36,432 nt of DNA from assembly GCA_020630555.1 (NCBI GenBank), contig JAHDBE010000006.1, positions 1-36,432 on the forward strand, given 5' to 3'. The DNA comes from Saprospiraceae bacterium. GTDB lineage: Bacteria > Bacteroidota > Bacteroidia > Chitinophagales > Saprospiraceae. The position numbers and the translations under genes were made by a program. Under the pieces are notes generated by a model, which saw only the letters and a list, made by a program, of their open reading frames with translations, made no database searches and was not told the DNA's origin. This document shows positions 18,035 through 27,895 of the stretch, one piece after another (positions within the stretch are counted from its first letter, which is position 1; every line of letters begins with the position of its first letter).

Positions 18035-20260
18035 TCACGTATTGAGCCAGTACGTAAATTTAACAACAAGAGCTCGGTTACGTATGTTTAGCAAAAAACG
18101 ATCGGAAACATCTGTACTTCCTGTAAAATAATTGTCCGTGTACACCACAAAGAAATCAGATACAGGAGCAAAGCGCCATTGTAGTCTGGAATTTACATTG
18201 GTGTTTTTAGATTGACTGTTGTATTGAATGAAAGTGGTTAAAAAAACGGATTTAGAAAAAGTGACGTCAATTCTCGGTCCAATCAGAAGTGTACTAACGC
18301 GTGAATCTAAATGCTCTAGATCGAAAATATTGTAGTTTGCATTAAGCGCTAATTCGCCGAAAGGCTGATATCTAAAATTTATAGAAGTATTTAATCCATA
18401 TCTATATCCGTTAAAATATTGTCCTAAAGTCGGCTCTACTCTAAAATTTATGGGTTTTCGGCGATCAGAATTATAACGCACTCGCAAGGACCAAAAGCTA
18501 TATTCTGTATCCGCAGGCAGTTTAGTTTGATCTGTTCGTGTAGGATCAAAATCATCAAACAAATACACGAATTGATGCGTCAGGTTTAAATCGACAAACT
18601 CGACTGGACCAAGACGACCGTTTATCGAGAAATTAATCGCGTGATCCGTTTTACCAAAATTGGGTTTATAAATAAACAAAGGTCTAAGACCAAAAACTAA
18701 TCTCTGGAAAGGTCCAGATGAATAGAAAAATCGACGTTGATATTCTGGTTCGATAGAAACAAAATCTTTTCGTCTTACGAATCCAACTTGGGCATCAAAA
18801 TCAGAACTTACCCATTGTTGTCTAAAACTTAAATTATGACGTAATGAATTATAACTGGCTAAAAACCCTTGAGAAAACGGATGACGACTTGTCTCAAAAT
18901 TATGAGAGGCATGAACATATGTCTTTCCACTCCAAGTATTATCCTCGCTAGCAAAATTTAGATCCACACCTAAAACACGATTGTACGGATCTATATAATT
19001 TTCATGCTCCTCTCCTACAGCCTGCTTATTAACAAATATGAATCCTACATTAGATCTCGACCAAAGTTTTCGCTGTACAGCTAAAACGCCATAATTAAAA
19101 CTAGGGAGTGCATTATTCGCATCCTCAGCGGTTTGCATATTTAGTAACCCAACTCTCCAGTCTCGATTCAGTTTTCCACTCAACCGAGCACCGGCTAAAA
19201 TTGAATTTTCAATGGTTACATCGTCTGTTGTATCTGTCGCGACTCCAATACGGCGTGAAAAAAAGGGGTTAGAATTACTAAAACCAAAGCTTGAGAAAAG
19301 GTCCGCATTCTCTAAAAAAAACTGTCGTCTTTCTGGAAAGAATATTTCAAATCGATCTAAGTTTGTCACTTGTCGATCCACCTCGACCTGAGAAAAATCT
19401 GGATTATAGGTTAAATCCAAATTTAGTCCAGACCCAATGGGTACTTTAACATCCGCACCATACCCCATCGAAGATTCGGCATCTGTGTTGTTTTCATAGT
19501 CCTTGGAAACTCTTGCCGTAGCATAAGGAATTAGACCTAAACTTAAAGAACTAGATTTTGGTGTTTCATCCCATTTCATGTCACCCATGAAAGCCAAACT
19601 AAATATGGTTTGATTCTGAGGAATATTTGTCCATGTTGAAGTTTCATTGCGATCCATGTTAAATCGATAGGCATTAAAGCGCCATACATCACCTTCTTTG
19701 AATCGAATTATATTTAGTGGGATCTTCATTTCTAATGACCAATACCCATCTTCTATTGAAGCCTCACATTCCCACTTATTGTCCCAGGAGGCGGAAAAAT
19801 CTTGAAACCTTTGTCCACCATTGACTATCAACCCTTCTCTTTGAACGCCTAGGGGATTGGTACCAAACCAAAAGCAAGTATTACCATCTCCATATGTATC
19901 TAAAAGAAAAGTGAGGTTGTCATTGCCTCCCGCTCTAAAGTCTCTTCTGTATGAGGGAACTATATAATCTTGCGATTGAGAAAAACATTTAGCCCCTATA
20001 TATAAATGGGTATCATCATACATCATAGATACCTCTGTGCGATCTAATGCAAGGATACTATCTGAAGGAAAGTATTGCCAAAAATCTTCTGCCTTAGTTA
20101 AAGAGTCCCATATTTTTTCATCCAATTTCCCATCGATATCTATCGATCCAGAGAGTTTATGCACGCGAAATGCTTTTTCCAATTTTAATTGCGAAAACAG
20201 GGTAACATTCGCCGAAAGGCAAATAAAAAAAACAAGAAGTATACACCTTATATCTCTCAT
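18035..20260 (-). CDS. CBM9-like / DUF5916-type outer-membrane protein
   Basis: HKLSGSIDIDGKLDEKIWDSLTKAEDFWQYFPSD ... TEVSMMYDDTHLYIGAKC; SLEMKIPLNIIRF; FFPERRQFFLENADLFSSFGFSNSNPFFSRRIG. Confidence 0.85.
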   Translation of the reverse strand: MRDIRCILLVFFICLSANVTLFSQLKLEKAFRVHKLSGSIDIDGKLDEKIWDSLTKAEDFWQYFPSDSILALDRTEVSMMYDDTHLYIGAKCFSQSQDYIVPSYRRDFRAGGNDNLTFLLDTYGDGNTCFWFGTNPLGVQREGLIVNGGQRFQDFSASWDNKWECEASIEDGYWSLEMKIPLNIIRFKEGDVWRFNAYRFNMDRNETSTWTNIPQNQTIFSLAFMGDMKWDETPKSSSLSLGLIPYATARVSKDYENNTDAESSMGYGADVKVPIGSGLNLDLTYNPDFSQVEVDRQVTNLDRFEIFFPERRQFFLENADLFSSFGFSNSNPFFSRRIGVATDTTDDVTIENSILAGARLSGKLNRDWRVGLLNMQTAEDANNALPSFNYGVLAVQRKLWSRSNVGFIFVNKQAVGEEHENYIDPYNRVLGVDLNFASEDNTWSGKTYVHASHNFETSRHPFSQGFLASYNSLRHNLSFRQQWVSSDFDAQVGFVRRKDFVSIEPEYQRRFFYSSGPFQRLVFGLRPLFIYKPNFGKTDHAINFSINGRLGPVEFVDLNLTHQFVYLFDDFDPTRTDQTKLPADTEYSFWSLRVRYNSDRRKPINFRVEPTLGQYFNGYRYGLNTSINFRYQPFGELALNANYNIFDLEHLDSRVSTLLIGPRIDVTFSKSVFLTTFIQYNSQSKNTNVNSRLQWRFAPVSDFFVVYTDNYFTGSTDVSDRFLLNIRNRALVVKFTYWLNT

Positions 20261-20312
20261 ACATTAAATGCGGGATCTAAGGTACAGAAACATATAGAAA
20301 ATAGACATATAT

Positions 20313-20344
20313 AAAAAAGGCCCCCTGATCTTTATCAAAGGACC
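20313..20344 (-). terminator. Rho-independent terminator for the M43-like protease
   Basis: Minus strand GGTCCTTTGAT AAAG ATCAGGGGGCC followed by TTTTTT (11 bp stem with G-U pairs). Confidence 0.75.
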
Positions 20345-20378
20345 CCTTTCCTATCTTAACAAAATTTAAAAGCTGATA

Positions 20379-22265
20379 TTATTTATTTGAACTGTATGGT
20401 TTTTTAGCGATCGACGCAGACTTAGAATCTTTTCGCTCGCCTTCTTTTCTTAAGTTGCCTTCAAAGGCACAGAAATCCAGTACATCAAAGTACCCGAAGT
20501 AGCCATCTGAATATGCAATGACATCGCCATGTGAATCTAATATCTGGAAGAATCCATCCCCATAATCGCAACATATTCCATCTCCATAGGCATCATCCAC
20601 GTATAACGAATAACATCCATCTTCAAGGCAGAAAGTCTCTTGAATTAATTGTCCTTCATTACCATCTTGGTAAGGTCCGCCACTCGCTACAACGCTATTG
20701 GATTCGTCGACTAGTTCCCAACTCGTTTCAGATCCATAATAGTCTAAAACCAACTGGAATGTAATTTCGTTTTGATCACAACCCGTATTTACTTCTGTAT
20801 CTGCGATGAAAGTCTTTTTAGGACTCCATGAGGTCCAGCCATCTGTACATCGAGTTCTTAGTTTGTATTCATATTGAGCTCCAGAAACTAAATCTGTCAA
20901 TGTACGCTCGCTTATAGCTGTAGTACGTTTTTTCCAAAACATAGTCCCAACTATTCTATAGGCGATTCTGTATTTAATGGCTCCCGGTACATCTTCCCAA
21001 TCCACAAATGCAGAGGTATTTGATAATATATCCACAGAGCTTGATTGAGGTGCTGTACATTCTCCATCGGTCTGACAAGGTGCACAATCAGGACCACCAC
21101 AATCCACACCCGTTTCTTGTCCGTTTTGGATTCCATCATCACAAGTACCAGCAGAATCACAAGGTGCACATTCTGGACCACCACAATCTATACCTGTTTC
21201 TTGTCCATTCTGAATACCATCATCACAAGTCGGACCAGAACCTCCTCCGCCTCCAGAACCATCTTCATCACACACATTAGCCGCATTATTTACTAAATTT
21301 TGTAGGCTAGATTGAACGTAATTAAACATTCGCGTTGCTTGTCCTTCAGTGATCATATACATACATGCATCATTGGTATAATCCATGTAATTCATATGCA
21401 TATCGGTCGAATTACAACTACTCTGTCCGATGCTTGGACAATCGTAATATGGTTCCGTAGACACTGGTGTGTCAGCGACGTTATCATCGTTATTACATCC
21501 ACCATTTCCACCCCAAATGTGATCTAACAATAAATAGTGACCCACCTCGTGAGTGGTTGTTCGCCCTAAATTATAAGGTGCCTGAGGGCTTACGCTTCCA
21601 CAACCCGATCCAGAACCAAAAGCCGTCGCCTCTATAACTACACCATCTCCATTTCCAGATCCACCGAGAGGGGCATAACCCAAAACACCAGTACCAGACT
21701 GAACGAAAATATTTAAGTATCCAGACCAGTTGGAATCAAAATCTCCATTAGTCGTATTAATAGTCACAGCTGGTTCGCCCTCGACAAGCCCATATCCATT
21801 TGGATGATTTTTAGTCGCAATACAAAATTTTAAACACGCATCACCATTACTCACGCCTGGAAACGAATTAGAGGCATTGTTTATCCAATTAGATATATCT
21901 GCATTTAAACCTCTTATGTCGTCATTTAAGATGTCTACCTGATTTTGAGATAAATTTCTTAAACAAGACGCATCTGGGTTGTTCACCCCTTGAAAGTGAA
22001 CGGCTACAGGTATTATCGTCGGCGTGGTACAATTTACTGATCGGTCAGAAACCATACTATTCAGCAATTTTAGTTTTGCTAAATGCTTTGCTTTGTACTC
22101 TGGATTTTCTAAAAGTTGTTGAGTATGTTCATGCATCGAACAGGTTCTTTCTGCATGAGTAATTTTTTCAGGAGCTAGATCTGCTCCAGCAAATTCATCC
22201 TCTTGACAAGAAAAAATAAAAACGATACAACAGACGGCTAAAAATTTAATGATTACATTTTTCAT
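20379..22265 (-). CDS. Secreted M43-like zinc metalloprotease with Cys-rich repeats and FnIII-like domain
   Basis: MKNVIIKFLAVCCIVFIFSCQE signal; TTTHEVGHYLLLDHIWGGNGGCNNDDNVADTPV (HExxHxxLxH); MDYTNDACMYMIT downstream Met-turn-like region; two CDDGIQNGQETG(I/V)DCGGP(E/D)CAPC repeats. Confidence 0.9.
   Translation of the reverse strand: MKNVIIKFLAVCCIVFIFSCQEDEFAGADLAPEKITHAERTCSMHEHTQQLLENPEYKAKHLAKLKLLNSMVSDRSVNCTTPTIIPVAVHFQGVNNPDASCLRNLSQNQVDILNDDIRGLNADISNWINNASNSFPGVSNGDACLKFCIATKNHPNGYGLVEGEPAVTINTTNGDFDSNWSGYLNIFVQSGTGVLGYAPLGGSGNGDGVVIEATAFGSGSGCGSVSPQAPYNLGRTTTHEVGHYLLLDHIWGGNGGCNNDDNVADTPVSTEPYYDCPSIGQSSCNSTDMHMNYMDYTNDACMYMITEGQATRMFNYVQSSLQNLVNNAANVCDEDGSGGGGGSGPTCDDGIQNGQETGIDCGGPECAPCDSAGTCDDGIQNGQETGVDCGGPDCAPCQTDGECTAPQSSSVDILSNTSAFVDWEDVPGAIKYRIAYRIVGTMFWKKRTTAISERTLTDLVSGAQYEYKLRTRCTDGWTSWSPKKTFIADTEVNTGCDQNEITFQLVLDYYGSETSWELVDESNSVVASGGPYQDGNEGQLIQETFCLEDGCYSLYVDDAYGDGICCDYGDGFFQILDSHGDVIAYSDGYFGYFDVLDFCAFEGNLRKEGERKDSKSASIAKKPYSSNK
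21075..21230. repeat. Two-copy tandem 72-nt repeat encoding CDDGIQNGQETGxDCGGPxCAPC
   Basis: Copies at about 21075-21146 and 21159-21230, 84-nt period, diverged mainly at synonymous positions. Confidence 0.85.
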
Positions 22266-22410
22266 TTTACGTGGTTTTTGATTCACAAATAGATTTCTAA
22301 GTACCATTTGCTCATAGGCATAATTTGATTTACGCCTACTTGTTTCATAAAAACCATCTTCCCCCTAGTCTAGTAGAAAAAAAATTAAAAATTTTCCGTA
22401 GTCTTCTTTT

Positions 22411-22418
22411 TACATTTG
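22411..22418 (+). promoter_or_regulatory. Putative -7 element TACATTTG for the ECF sigma operon
   Basis: Exact TAnnTTTG match 15 nt upstream of ATG 22434; overlaps the TTG (22416) used by the ORF track. Confidence 0.5.
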
Positions 22419-22433
22419 GAGTTTCCTGAGCAC

Positions 22434-23003
22434 ATGAGTCAAGATGCCCACATACTGAAAGCTTTAAGTCAAGGGGATGAATCCGCTTTAGAGAAGATAT
22501 TTTATACATATCAAAAATATCTCCTAGTTATAGCATACCAATATTTAAATGACGAAGGAAAGGCTCGGGATGCCGTTCAGGATATTTTCATGGATCTCTG
22601 GAAAAGACGAGAACATATAGAAATACATATTTCACTTAAGGCATTTTTAAGACAGGCTGTTATAAATAAATCCTTGGCCAAAATAAGAAAGGAAAAAAGA
22701 ATCGACTTAAATGAAACTGCCATTTCCACACATTCTCCCAATGTCGATGGCGTGGACAAACAGTTTGAGAATTCAGAATTACAACATGTGGTGAGCAGGG
22801 CTATAGATACCCTTCCTGAAAAATGCAGGGAGGTTTTTTCGCTTTCGCGAATAGAACAATTGTCCCATAAAGAAATATCCGATCAACTAAACATATCTAC
22901 TAAAACTATAGAAAATCATATAACTCGAGCACTGAAGACTATTCGAGAGGCTCTGAAAGAATATGGAGTGTTGGCATTAATTTATTTTATAATTAAATTT
23001 TAA
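22434..23003 (+). CDS. ECF RNA polymerase sigma factor
   Basis: YQYLNDEGKARDAVQDIFMDLWKRREHI (region 2); LPEKCREVFSLSRIEQLSHKEISDQLNISTKTIENHITRALKTIRE (region 4). Confidence 0.93.
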   Translation: MSQDAHILKALSQGDESALEKIFYTYQKYLLVIAYQYLNDEGKARDAVQDIFMDLWKRREHIEIHISLKAFLRQAVINKSLAKIRKEKRIDLNETAISTHSPNVDGVDKQFENSELQHVVSRAIDTLPEKCREVFSLSRIEQLSHKEISDQLNISTKTIENHITRALKTIREALKEYGVLALIYFIIKF

Positions 23004-23029
23004 AATACATTAGGGGATACCCCTAATTT

Positions 23030-24031
23030 ATGATACACTTGATCGCAAAGTCATACATGGAATTAAACGACTACATATCGTTAATGCATAAGAAGCTCAG
23101 TGGAAACATAAGTCCTGAGGAGTTAGATTTGATTGATCGGTATATCGTAGCCAATCGGGACAACGCTTTACTTTTTGAAGAAATTCGAAATAGTTACAAT
23201 GTACTAGAGCCCGAAATTGAATTGCCTTTTAAATTAAACAGGGAGACAGATTTTAAAAACCTTAAAGAAAGCATTGAAACTACTGAGAAGTCAAAAACGA
23301 TTTCTTTATCTCCCAAATTTATGCGATGGGGTGTCGCCGCTGCTATTTTATTTATCGCTGGATTCTTTGCACTTAACCCATTTCAATCAAGTGAAGGCTT
23401 TGATTATTCCGTCGCAAAACCAACTCAGTTTTCATTAGCTGACAATAGTGAAGTATGGTTAAACTCTGGAGCGCGAATTACTGGAGACGAGGCATTTAGT
23501 AAAACAAACCGAAGTATTCACTTAGAAGGTGAAGCCTATTTTGATGTGCATAGAGATGAAGCGCTCCCTTTCGTCATTCATGTTAATGGCGTCGAAATCA
23601 CAGTTTTAGGCACTGCATTTAATGTCAAAGCCTATAAAAATTTTGTAGAAGTAAAAGTAGAAGAGGGTAAAGTGCAGGTGAAGGATAAAGATATTGGGGG
23701 CATAGAAATTCTGACAAAAGATATGATGACTGTAGTCGATGTGGAAAGACATGGATTTAGCACTGATCTCGTTTTTGACAAGAATAGTTTATACTGGAAA
23801 ACAGGTCGACTTACATTTAAGGATAGTCCAATAAATCAAATTCTTCAGACCATTGAACAAACTTTTGATATTCGAATCGAATTATTAAATCCAGAATTAG
23901 CCGACTGTAAATTGTCAGGAAGTTTTGGCGGAAGCCAAAATGAAATAATCACGCTTTTTACAGATCAAATTTCGGGAGACTTATCAGAAAGTCAGAATAC
24001 CTATTTCATTCGAAATGGCCAATGTAAATAA
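23030..24031 (+). CDS. FecR-family anti-sigma factor
   Basis: TM segment WGVAAAILFIAGFFAL; QFSLADNSEVWLNSGARITG...RSIHLEGEAYFDVHRDEALPFVIHVNGVEITVLGTAFNVKAY; C-terminal STN-like DSPINQILQTIEQTFDIRIEL. Confidence 0.95.
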   Translation: MIHLIAKSYMELNDYISLMHKKLSGNISPEELDLIDRYIVANRDNALLFEEIRNSYNVLEPEIELPFKLNRETDFKNLKESIETTEKSKTISLSPKFMRWGVAAAILFIAGFFALNPFQSSEGFDYSVAKPTQFSLADNSEVWLNSGARITGDEAFSKTNRSIHLEGEAYFDVHRDEALPFVIHVNGVEITVLGTAFNVKAYKNFVEVKVEEGKVQVKDKDIGGIEILTKDMMTVVDVERHGFSTDLVFDKNSLYWKTGRLTFKDSPINQILQTIEQTFDIRIELLNPELADCKLSGSFGGSQNEIITLFTDQISGDLSESQNTYFIRNGQCK

Positions 24032-26698
24032 ATGTATATTCGATTTATGGCTATCTCTTCAAGAAGAAAAATACTTTTTATTCTTCCACTCATTTTTGTG
24101 GCTTTTCATGGAATCTCCCAAGAAAAATTTTCTGCAGAGTCAAGCTCGATCCAAGACATCTTACTCCAATTTGCCGATCAATACAACATCAACATTCTTT
24201 TTAACCCTGATTATTTTAACGACGACAAAATTGATCTCGATTTAAACGAAAAATCACCAAAAGCCCTTCTAGATAAAATATTAGCCACCGAAAATGTAGA
24301 CATCCATTGGTCAGGCTCAAACGTCCGGTTAAATAAGTACAAAGAAATAAGTGGTTTTATAAGGGATGAAGATTCGGGATTGGCTTTGGCTTACGCCAAT
24401 ATATATGACCCCAATACAAAACAAGGATACAGCACTAATGAATATGGATTTTTTAAAGTAAAGACGGATTATTTGTTCAATACATTTATAGCCAGTTACG
24501 TCGGCTACAATTCTGATACTTTGGACATAAAGGATACAGAAGGATTTATTGATATCCGATTAAAAACGAATTCCTTTTTTGAAGAGGTTGTCGTTTCTGA
24601 TAATAGATTTAATAATAGCTTGGACGTCCTGAACATTGATAAGGGCGCAAGTCTATCTAAAAAAGATATCGAACATAGTTTTGGAGTGGGTGGCTTGGCG
24701 GATTTATATCAGGCAGCCTTGAAAGATCCAGGTGTAATTTCTGGTCCTGATGGGATTGGTGGGTTAAATATACGCGGTGGCTCCAATGACCAAAACTTAG
24801 TTATTTATGATGGAGTTACGGTTTACAATGCTGGCCATGCACTTGGTTTGTATTCCATCTTTAACCCGCACACCATTAGTCATTCCTCTCTTCAGAAAGA
24901 GTATAGTAGTGCTAATTATGGAGGAAGATTGTCTGGAGTCTTAGACCTTAGGGTAAAAGAAGGAAATGTAGAAAAGATTGCTGGTCATGTGGATATAAGT
25001 TCAGTCGCATCCCAATTAAGCCTCGATGGTCCACTTTCTAAAAAGACACAATTTTTTGTTTCAACTAGAAGATCGCATGTCGATCCTTTTTTTAAAAACC
25101 ACACACAAGCTCAAAAAAAGGAAGATTTTCTTTTTGGTGAAAGCAATTTTTATTTCTATGATCTACACGCAAAGCTTAGTCATTCCTTGAGTCAAAGAGA
25201 CCGCATTTTTATGAGCTATTACCGAGGAAAAGATGTTTTTACGGACCAAAATTTATTCAGCCAAATTTATGACAATGGAAGCTACGATTTAGAATCAGGT
25301 TTAGATGTGTCCTGGGGAAATGAACTTATGGCTTTTCGATGGAACCGCGTTTTTTCTGACAACATGTATGGTAAGTTTCATCTGAGTCAAAGCAGATTTA
25401 ATTATGGCTCCGCATATTATTACTACACTTTTGACTACTATTCAGACATTGATGAGTTTGAGGAGGAACTATACTTCACTGATTATCTGAATGAGATATC
25501 AGATCGTAAAGTAAGCTACGATCTCGATATTTTTTTAAATAACAATCAATCCCTTTTTCTTGGAGCTTCTTATTCCTCTCAAAAATTTAAACCTGGATCG
25601 ATATCTATAAGTTCGGATGTATGGGATGGCAGTTCAGATTTTGAGGTTTTACAAGAAACGGTTAATGAATCCTATGAGGTTTTTGAAGAGAGTCTGAATA
25701 ATATGTCGCTATATGCGACCTATAAGTGGCAATCAGAATATGTGGTCGCTTCGACTGGCTTGCGTTATGATAGATTTCTTGCCTTGGATACGGCTCTTGT
25801 CCAATCACATGTATTCAACGAATTACAACCCAGAGCCATAATCAGTATAGCACCAAATCGCTCACTATCATTTTTCGGAAGCTACAATCGTCATGTACAA
25901 GCCGTGCATGTCTTATCCACAGCAGCTGTGGGATTACCAAACGAATTATGGGTTCCTTCGATACAATTTATTGATCCCTCTTACTCCGATCAATATTCAC
26001 TTGGATTGCGATTTGACCCTTGGGCAAAGTGGCGTGTAGAAGCGGCCGTTTTTAGAAAAGAAATGAATAATCTCGTTCAGTATGGTAATGCCGCTTCTCT
26101 TCCTACCCTTTTCGAAATCAACACAGATTGCTGGTGTGAAGATGTGGTCATAGGCCAAGGAAGATCACGTGGGTTAGAATTATCGCTGAACTATAAAAAC
26201 AAGAATACCTTGCTCGCGGCATCATACACGCTCTTAAAATCTGAACGACGATTTAGTGAACTAAACAATGGTGAATGGTATGATCATCGATTTGACCAAA
26301 GGCATAATTTACAAATAGACTTTACATATCAATTAACTGAGAGATGGAGTTTTTATACTAATTTTCAATTCGGCTCAGGTTTGGCCCAAACCCTTTACGC
26401 CTCTCCATTTGCGATTCAGATTTCAGACAACATAAGTCCAGTTAATGAGGACCAACGATCCGCCCTCAATGCACATCGTCTGAATGCGTATCATAAATTA
26501 AACCTAATGGCGAGATATGGATTCGAAGCGTGGGGTGCCAAACATAAGATCTCCTTTGGCATTCATAACCTATATAATCGCCAGAATCCGTACTTCACAT
26601 ATCTTATTGAAAATCCTGATTTCCCCGAAGACGATGGCGAACGAAGCAGAAATGGAATCCCATTAATTCCTAACTTCAATTGGTTTATTTCCTTTTAA
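24032..26698 (+). CDS. TonB-dependent transducer-receptor with N-terminal STN domain
   Basis: STN: SIQDILLQFADQYNINILFNPDYFNDDKIDLDLNEKSPKALLDKILATENVDIHW; CarboxypepD_reg: ISGFIRDEDSGLALAYANIYDPNTKQGYSTNEYGFF; plug GGLNIRGGSNDQNLVIYDGVTVYN; barrel to C-terminal F. ATG follows the fecR stop directly. Confidence 0.93.
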   Translation: MYIRFMAISSRRKILFILPLIFVAFHGISQEKFSAESSSIQDILLQFADQYNINILFNPDYFNDDKIDLDLNEKSPKALLDKILATENVDIHWSGSNVRLNKYKEISGFIRDEDSGLALAYANIYDPNTKQGYSTNEYGFFKVKTDYLFNTFIASYVGYNSDTLDIKDTEGFIDIRLKTNSFFEEVVVSDNRFNNSLDVLNIDKGASLSKKDIEHSFGVGGLADLYQAALKDPGVISGPDGIGGLNIRGGSNDQNLVIYDGVTVYNAGHALGLYSIFNPHTISHSSLQKEYSSANYGGRLSGVLDLRVKEGNVEKIAGHVDISSVASQLSLDGPLSKKTQFFVSTRRSHVDPFFKNHTQAQKKEDFLFGESNFYFYDLHAKLSHSLSQRDRIFMSYYRGKDVFTDQNLFSQIYDNGSYDLESGLDVSWGNELMAFRWNRVFSDNMYGKFHLSQSRFNYGSAYYYYTFDYYSDIDEFEEELYFTDYLNEISDRKVSYDLDIFLNNNQSLFLGASYSSQKFKPGSISISSDVWDGSSDFEVLQETVNESYEVFEESLNNMSLYATYKWQSEYVVASTGLRYDRFLALDTALVQSHVFNELQPRAIISIAPNRSLSFFGSYNRHVQAVHVLSTAAVGLPNELWVPSIQFIDPSYSDQYSLGLRFDPWAKWRVEAAVFRKEMNNLVQYGNAASLPTLFEINTDCWCEDVVIGQGRSRGLELSLNYKNKNTLLAASYTLLKSERRFSELNNGEWYDHRFDQRHNLQIDFTYQLTERWSFYTNFQFGSGLAQTLYASPFAIQISDNISPVNEDQRSALNAHRLNAYHKLNLMARYGFEAWGAKHKISFGIHNLYNRQNPYFTYLIENPDFPEDDGERSRNGIPLIPNFNWFISF

Positions 26699-26726
26699 AA
26701 AAAATGGGACTCATCTTTGAGCCCCA
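26697..26726. terminator. Rho-independent terminator between convergent genes
   Basis: TGGGACTCA / tctt / TGAGCCCCA (one wobble) with an A8 tract on the + strand side, i.e. a U tract for the minus-strand gene. Confidence 0.8.
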
Positions 26727-26734
26727 CCGAACAA

Positions 26735-27880
26735 TTATTTGAGAATAATGATTGTTTCACTCCATATCTGATCATTGCCTTTTTTAATGGCCACAGAATA
26801 TGAACCAGGAGTAAAGTCATTTAATTGTATTTCATAAAATGTATTGTCTAAGGAATACGTACTTACTAATTGTCCATTCGAATTAAACATATACAAAACC
26901 GAATTTATCAGATCCTCAGAGGATTCTACTCGAAGAAAATCCGTACATGGATTTGGAAACAGATTTACTTCTAATCCATCAGACAAAGAAGGCTCAAAAA
27001 CGACTTGACGAATTTCACTGTACTTGTACGCTCCATCTCGATCTACGAGTTTTAGGCGATAGTAACATCGTGACTCGCTAAGTCCAATGTCATAATCCGT
27101 AAAACTATAATTAAACCTTCCGGCGCCGTCTCCTTTCGTTTGTACTTTTCCCAGTTCTTTCCATTCGATCAAATTTGTTGATCTTTCTATACCATAATGT
27201 GACGCATTAATTTCGAGAATTGATTCCCATTGAAGTACGGCATTTTTTCCATTTCGACTTACGTCAAAGAATGACAATTCGATAGGAAGTGGTGCCCCTG
27301 CCGAGCCACCGTCCCATACATTTCCGCCGACACCATTATTATCAATTTTTGGAGCTAATTGTACGAGAGCACCTGCAGGTTGTGTCTCTAATAGAAAAAC
27401 TGAATTATCCGGTCCTGTCCAAGAATCCGGCACATCAAATCTAAATACTTCTTCAATCGTTCCATTAGACATCGGTTTATCAAGAGTCGATGTATTTACC
27501 ACAACACTGAAATATATATTACCATCATCTGTCCCCCCTACATCTCCTAAAGAAAATGTTATTAAACCTGTTCCCCCTGAAAAGGCACCAATAAAGGGTA
27601 AAAAATCGGAGGTAAAATTTGTGATATCATCATTGGTCATGGGTTGGGTTTCGGTCATGCCAGATCCTGGTGTCCAGCCGAGGGTTAACACTTGACCTCC
27701 CCAGTCATCTGTACCATCAGATGCTTGGAAGTCCCCATTGGCCTCATATGTGACTTGAATAGTCTGTGTACCTGGATTTATCGAACCCAAATTATTGATC
27801 TCTACAGAAATAGTCTGCGCCGAGATAACATTCGCGAAAGCGAAAAGAAAAACGAAAATGTAAAATTGTTTCTTCATCAT
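26735..27880 (-). CDS. Secreted protein with T9SS type A C-terminal sorting domain
   Basis: Signal FYIFVFLFAFANVISAQ; LPIELSFFDVSRNGKNAVLQWESILEINASHYGIERS; C-terminal VNLFPNPCTDFLRVES...GQLVSTYSL...FTPGSYSVAIKKG. Confidence 0.92.
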   Translation of the reverse strand: MMKKQFYIFVFLFAFANVISAQTISVEINNLGSINPGTQTIQVTYEANGDFQASDGTDDWGGQVLTLGWTPGSGMTETQPMTNDDITNFTSDFLPFIGAFSGGTGLITFSLGDVGGTDDGNIYFSVVVNTSTLDKPMSNGTIEEVFRFDVPDSWTGPDNSVFLLETQPAGALVQLAPKIDNNGVGGNVWDGGSAGAPLPIELSFFDVSRNGKNAVLQWESILEINASHYGIERSTNLIEWKELGKVQTKGDGAGRFNYSFTDYDIGLSESRCYYRLKLVDRDGAYKYSEIRQVVFEPSLSDGLEVNLFPNPCTDFLRVESSEDLINSVLYMFNSNGQLVSTYSLDNTFYEIQLNDFTPGSYSVAIKKGNDQIWSETIIILK

Positions 27881-27895
27881 AAGATGAGCTTTATG

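Noticed and set aside
21075-21230. Short spaced repeats considered as a CRISPR array
   Set aside because: Only two units, in frame inside a coding gene and encoding a known style of Cys-rich module; no spacers or cas genes.
20531-21527. Several His/Ile-rich ORFs antisense to the M43-like protease
   Set aside because: The unusual HHH-rich translations arise from reverse reading of Asp/Gly-rich repeat codons; the minus-strand protein is clearly the real gene.
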